NCBI RefSeq assembly: GCF_021245985.1
Contig: NZ_JAJQXA010000018.1
Location: forward strand, 1 to 64,000
Origin: Flavobacterium soyae
GTDB lineage: Bacteria; Bacteroidota; Bacteroidia; Flavobacteriales; Flavobacteriaceae
DNA: 64,000 bases
Reading direction: 5' to 3'
Positions within the stretch are counted from its first letter, which is position 1. Each line of letters starts with the position of its first letter. Positions 61,931-64,000 of the stretch are shown here, one piece after another. The position numbers were made by a program, and so were the translations under genes. The notes beneath the pieces are model-generated. The model was not told where the DNA came from. It worked only from the letters and a program-made list of their open reading frames with translations, and did not search any database.

Positions 61931-62980
61931 TTACAAAGAATTCCCAATTCCGACTAAAATGATCGAAAGCATTATCAATCCGATTCCCAAAATAAAAGTG
62001 CCGAATGTTTTTTTAGAAACACCTTTCCACTCTTTCAAATAAAATCCCCAAAAATTAGCCGTTAAAATAATGGCTGCCATATGCAGGATCCATGAACTGG
62101 CGCCATTTCCCAGCTTGCTTTCGCCCATTCCGTAAAAGAAAAACTGCAAAAACCACATTGTTCCGGCAAGTGCAGAAAACAAAACGTTTTTAGTAATTGG
62201 TGTAGATTTATTGGTATAATCTCCAATTGTTTTGTTTTTGAAATTAAGGTAGATACACCAAATAAAATTAGTTGTTAAACCTCCCCAAAGCAAAACAATA
62301 TAGGTTACGTTATTTTGAAACAATGGATTACAGCCAAATTCTACTGCCTGCTCTGCCATTGGTTTTCCGGCTTCGATTCCGTAATTAAAAAAAGAACTTA
62401 AAATTCCTGAAATTACTGCGATAATCAAACCTTTTACAAGGCTGAAATCTTTGTCTTTATCTTCATGTCCAACGGCGAAATCTTTTTCTTTAAGAATTCC
62501 GGCTTTTCCAGAGATTGCAATTCCTAAAAGGCAGACTACAACACCTAATAAAACCAATTGCCCGCCAGAACTTGCCAGCATTTCTGTAAATGAAACTTTA
62601 CCTTCTGTTGGATATAAATCGTAATATATTGAAGGAACTAAAGCGCCAAAGGCAGAACAAAATCCTAAAATGATAGAATTTCCCAGCGACATTCCTAAAT
62701 AACGAACGCCAAGACCGTATGTTAAACCTCCAATTCCCCAAATTAATCCCATCGAAAAAGTAAAGGTTTTGATGGCTGGTGAAGCTGCTGCAATAATTTC
62801 AGTAAAATTTGGAATCGTTAAATAAGCTGCAATTGGGGGTACTATTAACCAGGAAAAAAAACCGCCAACAAGCCAGTAACTTTCCCAGGCCCAATCTTTT
62901 ACTTTTTTAAAAGGCATATAAAAACTACCCGAAGAAAATCCTCCGATAGAATGAAAAATGATTCCTAATAATGATTCCAT
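61931..62980 (-). CDS. rhaT: L-rhamnose/proton symporter RhaT
   Basis: A 349-residue inner-membrane protein with about ten helices of the drug/metabolite transporter-like RhaT family. MESLLGIIFHSIGGFSSGSFYMPFKKVKDWAWESYW at the N-terminus is characteristic (given here only as residues 1-36, key WESYW). A further conserved stretch is GMGESKLGNGASSWILHMA. It imports L-rhamnose with protons. It is the first gene of the operon RhaT-aldolase and diverges from the GntR regulator at 63364. Confidence 0.93.
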   Translation of the reverse strand: MESLLGIIFHSIGGFSSGSFYMPFKKVKDWAWESYWLVGGFFSWLIVPPIAAYLTIPNFTEIIAAASPAIKTFTFSMGLIWGIGGLTYGLGVRYLGMSLGNSIILGFCSAFGALVPSIYYDLYPTEGKVSFTEMLASSGGQLVLLGVVVCLLGIAISGKAGILKEKDFAVGHEDKDKDFSLVKGLIIAVISGILSSFFNYGIEAGKPMAEQAVEFGCNPLFQNNVTYIVLLWGGLTTNFIWCIYLNFKNKTIGDYTNKSTPITKNVLFSALAGTMWFLQFFFYGMGESKLGNGASSWILHMAAIILTANFWGFYLKEWKGVSKKTFGTFILGIGLIMLSIILVGIGNSL

Positions 62981-63093
62981 TTAATAATTTTGTATGTGGT
63001 TAATTGCGATAGTTAATTTCGTTTTGTAAAATAATATAATGTCAAAAAGAAAACTGTCCTGTACTATCCTTTATGATTCGTGTATTTTTTGTT

Positions 63094-63228
63094 AAAAGTG
63101 TTCATTAATTGCAAAGAACAATCGAATTGTATTGGAAAAATAAATTTAAAAACGCTACTTTAGCAATCGATTTCGTAATTATTATACCTTCATTGTAATA
63201 TAACTGCCTGAAAACAAAGAACACTTTT
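63094..63228. promoter_or_regulatory. Candidate operator elements in the RhaT-GntR divergent region
   Basis: AAAAGTGTTC (63094-63103) and its exact reverse complement GAACACTTTT (63219-63228) flank the middle of a 383-base gap between divergent genes. The first copy also forms TGTTC-N12-GAACA (63099-63120). Paired inverted sites at this spacing are a plausible binding arrangement for the GntR protein encoded next door. No exact -7 box was recognised on either strand. Confidence 0.4.
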
Positions 63229-63363
63229 ATTTAATTGCTGTTTTTTGTAAGGAAAGTAATAAAATCAACATGTAAAGCCGTTTTTAGAATCGCTTTTTAT
63301 AAAATTATAATTAAAAAAATTTGTTTCAAGCCCCTAACCTGAAACTGATTGCAAAATACCAGC

Positions 63364-64000
63364 ATGATTAAATTAATTAAAATAGACGAAGATTCGAGGG
63401 TTCCAAAATACAAACAAATTGTTGACTCGATTTTGCAGAATATTGCTAACGGAAATTTAAAAATAAACCAAAAAATTCCTTCTATAAACGGTTTCAGTGA
63501 AGAGTTTTATATGTCGCGTGATACTGTTGAAAAAGCATATAATATTTTAAAAGAAAGAAAAATCATTACTTCGATTAGAGGAAAGGGATATTATATTACC
63601 CGAACAAAATTGGAGTCGAAAGTAAATATTTTGTTTTTATTTAATAAACTGAGCGCTTACAAAATGAAAACTTACAGCTCATTTATTGATACTCTTGGTG
63701 CCAATGCACATACTGATCTTCATATTTATCATTGCGACGAAACGCTGTTTTTAAATTTACTGGATAAATTTGAGGGGGCTTATGATTATTATGTTATTAC
63801 TACACATTTTAAAACAGATGAGTTAAAACATTTAAGTTTTACGGATGAAGTTGCCAAAGCTATTCAGAGAATTCCGGAAGAAAAACTGGTTTTAATGGAT
63901 AATATTAAACTTTCGCATGAGGGTGAAATCATTAAAATTTATCAGGATTTTGAAAATGATATTTACAATGCACTAAAAGAAGGTTTAACCAAAATTACCA
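63364..64000 (+). CDS. GntR-family regulator with LacI-type sensor domain (3' end outside window)
   Basis: A partial gene running off the right edge, with 212 codons visible and no stop. The N-terminal winged HTH (residues about 1-80) contains VPKYKQIVDSILQNIANG, SINGFSEEFYMSRDTVEKAY and SIRGKGYYI. From about 85 a periplasmic-binding-protein-like ligand domain begins (VNILFLFNKLSAYKMKTYSSFIDTLG; ETLFLNLLDKFEGAYDYYVI). This GntR-plus-sugar-sensor layout is typical of Bacteroidota carbohydrate regulators. Its divergence from rhaT makes it the probable rhamnose-responsive regulator. Confidence 0.88.
   Translation, partial: MIKLIKIDEDSRVPKYKQIVDSILQNIANGNLKINQKIPSINGFSEEFYMSRDTVEKAYNILKERKIITSIRGKGYYITRTKLESKVNILFLFNKLSAYKMKTYSSFIDTLGANAHTDLHIYHCDETLFLNLLDKFEGAYDYYVITTHFKTDELKHLSFTDEVAKAIQRIPEEKLVLMDNIKLSHEGEIIKIYQDFENDIYNALKEGLTKIT

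Noticed and set aside
61906..61947. 14-residue extension of the rhamnulose-1-phosphate aldolase into rhaT
   Set aside because: It overlaps the rhaT end, while the ATG at 61905 gives a usual start with a 25-base gap.
1..64000. tRNA, rRNA, prophage or integrative element
   Set aside because: No cloverleaf, rRNA-like stretch, integrase, phage gene or attachment duplication was noticed by eye; a short RNA gene could still be missed.

Overview
The window is AT-rich, densely coded DNA from a Bacteroidota bacterium, most likely a Flavobacterium or close relative. The evidence is two SusC/SusD loci, hybrid two-component regulators that fuse a sensor kinase to an AraC domain, TANNTTTG-type -7 promoter boxes, few Shine-Dalgarno sites, and many flavobacteria-style intergenic palindromes. 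No rRNA, tRNA, intact insertion sequence or CRISPR array was seen.

Layout. (1) 1-1370: a DUF1203 gene and a 670-base stretch of dispersed palindromes with a possible insertion scar. (2) 1371-8746: a molybdenum-enzyme locus. It holds a Tat-targeted three-subunit aldehyde/xanthine-oxidase-type dehydrogenase (2Fe-2S, FAD/4Fe-4S and molybdopterin subunits), a divergent cysteine desulfurase, a MobA/MocA-type nucleotidyltransferase and an XdhC protein. Together they could make, sulfurate and insert the cofactor. (3) 8876-10968: small genes (NlpE-like lipoprotein, YegP/DUF1508, XRE regulator, small membrane proteins). (4) 11283-40549: a large polysaccharide utilisation locus (PUL 1) with a surface glycan-binding lipoprotein, SusC, SusD, two GH30, GH2, GH27 and a double GH43. 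A second operon holds a sugar MFS transporter, a DUF5107-TPR protein and another GH2. An AraC regulator and a 1346-residue hybrid two-component regulator follow. The enzyme set suggests a beta-galactan/arabinogalactan-type glycan, which is an inference. (5) 40816-53044: a fructan locus (PUL 2) with MFS transporter, GH32, SusC, SusD, PfkB fructokinase and a hybrid regulator whose sensor is a periplasmic sugar-binding domain. (6) 53612-64000: L-rhamnose catabolism (RhaT, bifunctional rhamnulose-1-phosphate aldolase/lactaldehyde dehydrogenase, L-rhamnose isomerase, rhamnulokinase, divergent GntR regulator) on the same strand as LutABC, which would oxidise the L-lactate the pathway makes.

Taken together this is a plant-glycan-foraging segment: extracellular capture and hydrolysis of two polysaccharides, import, and catabolism of released sugars including rhamnose. 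The least explained feature is the intergenic DNA. Almost every gap between operons carries perfect or nested inverted repeats of several families, some with compensated base changes, some running into reading-frame ends and one overlapping a candidate promoter.
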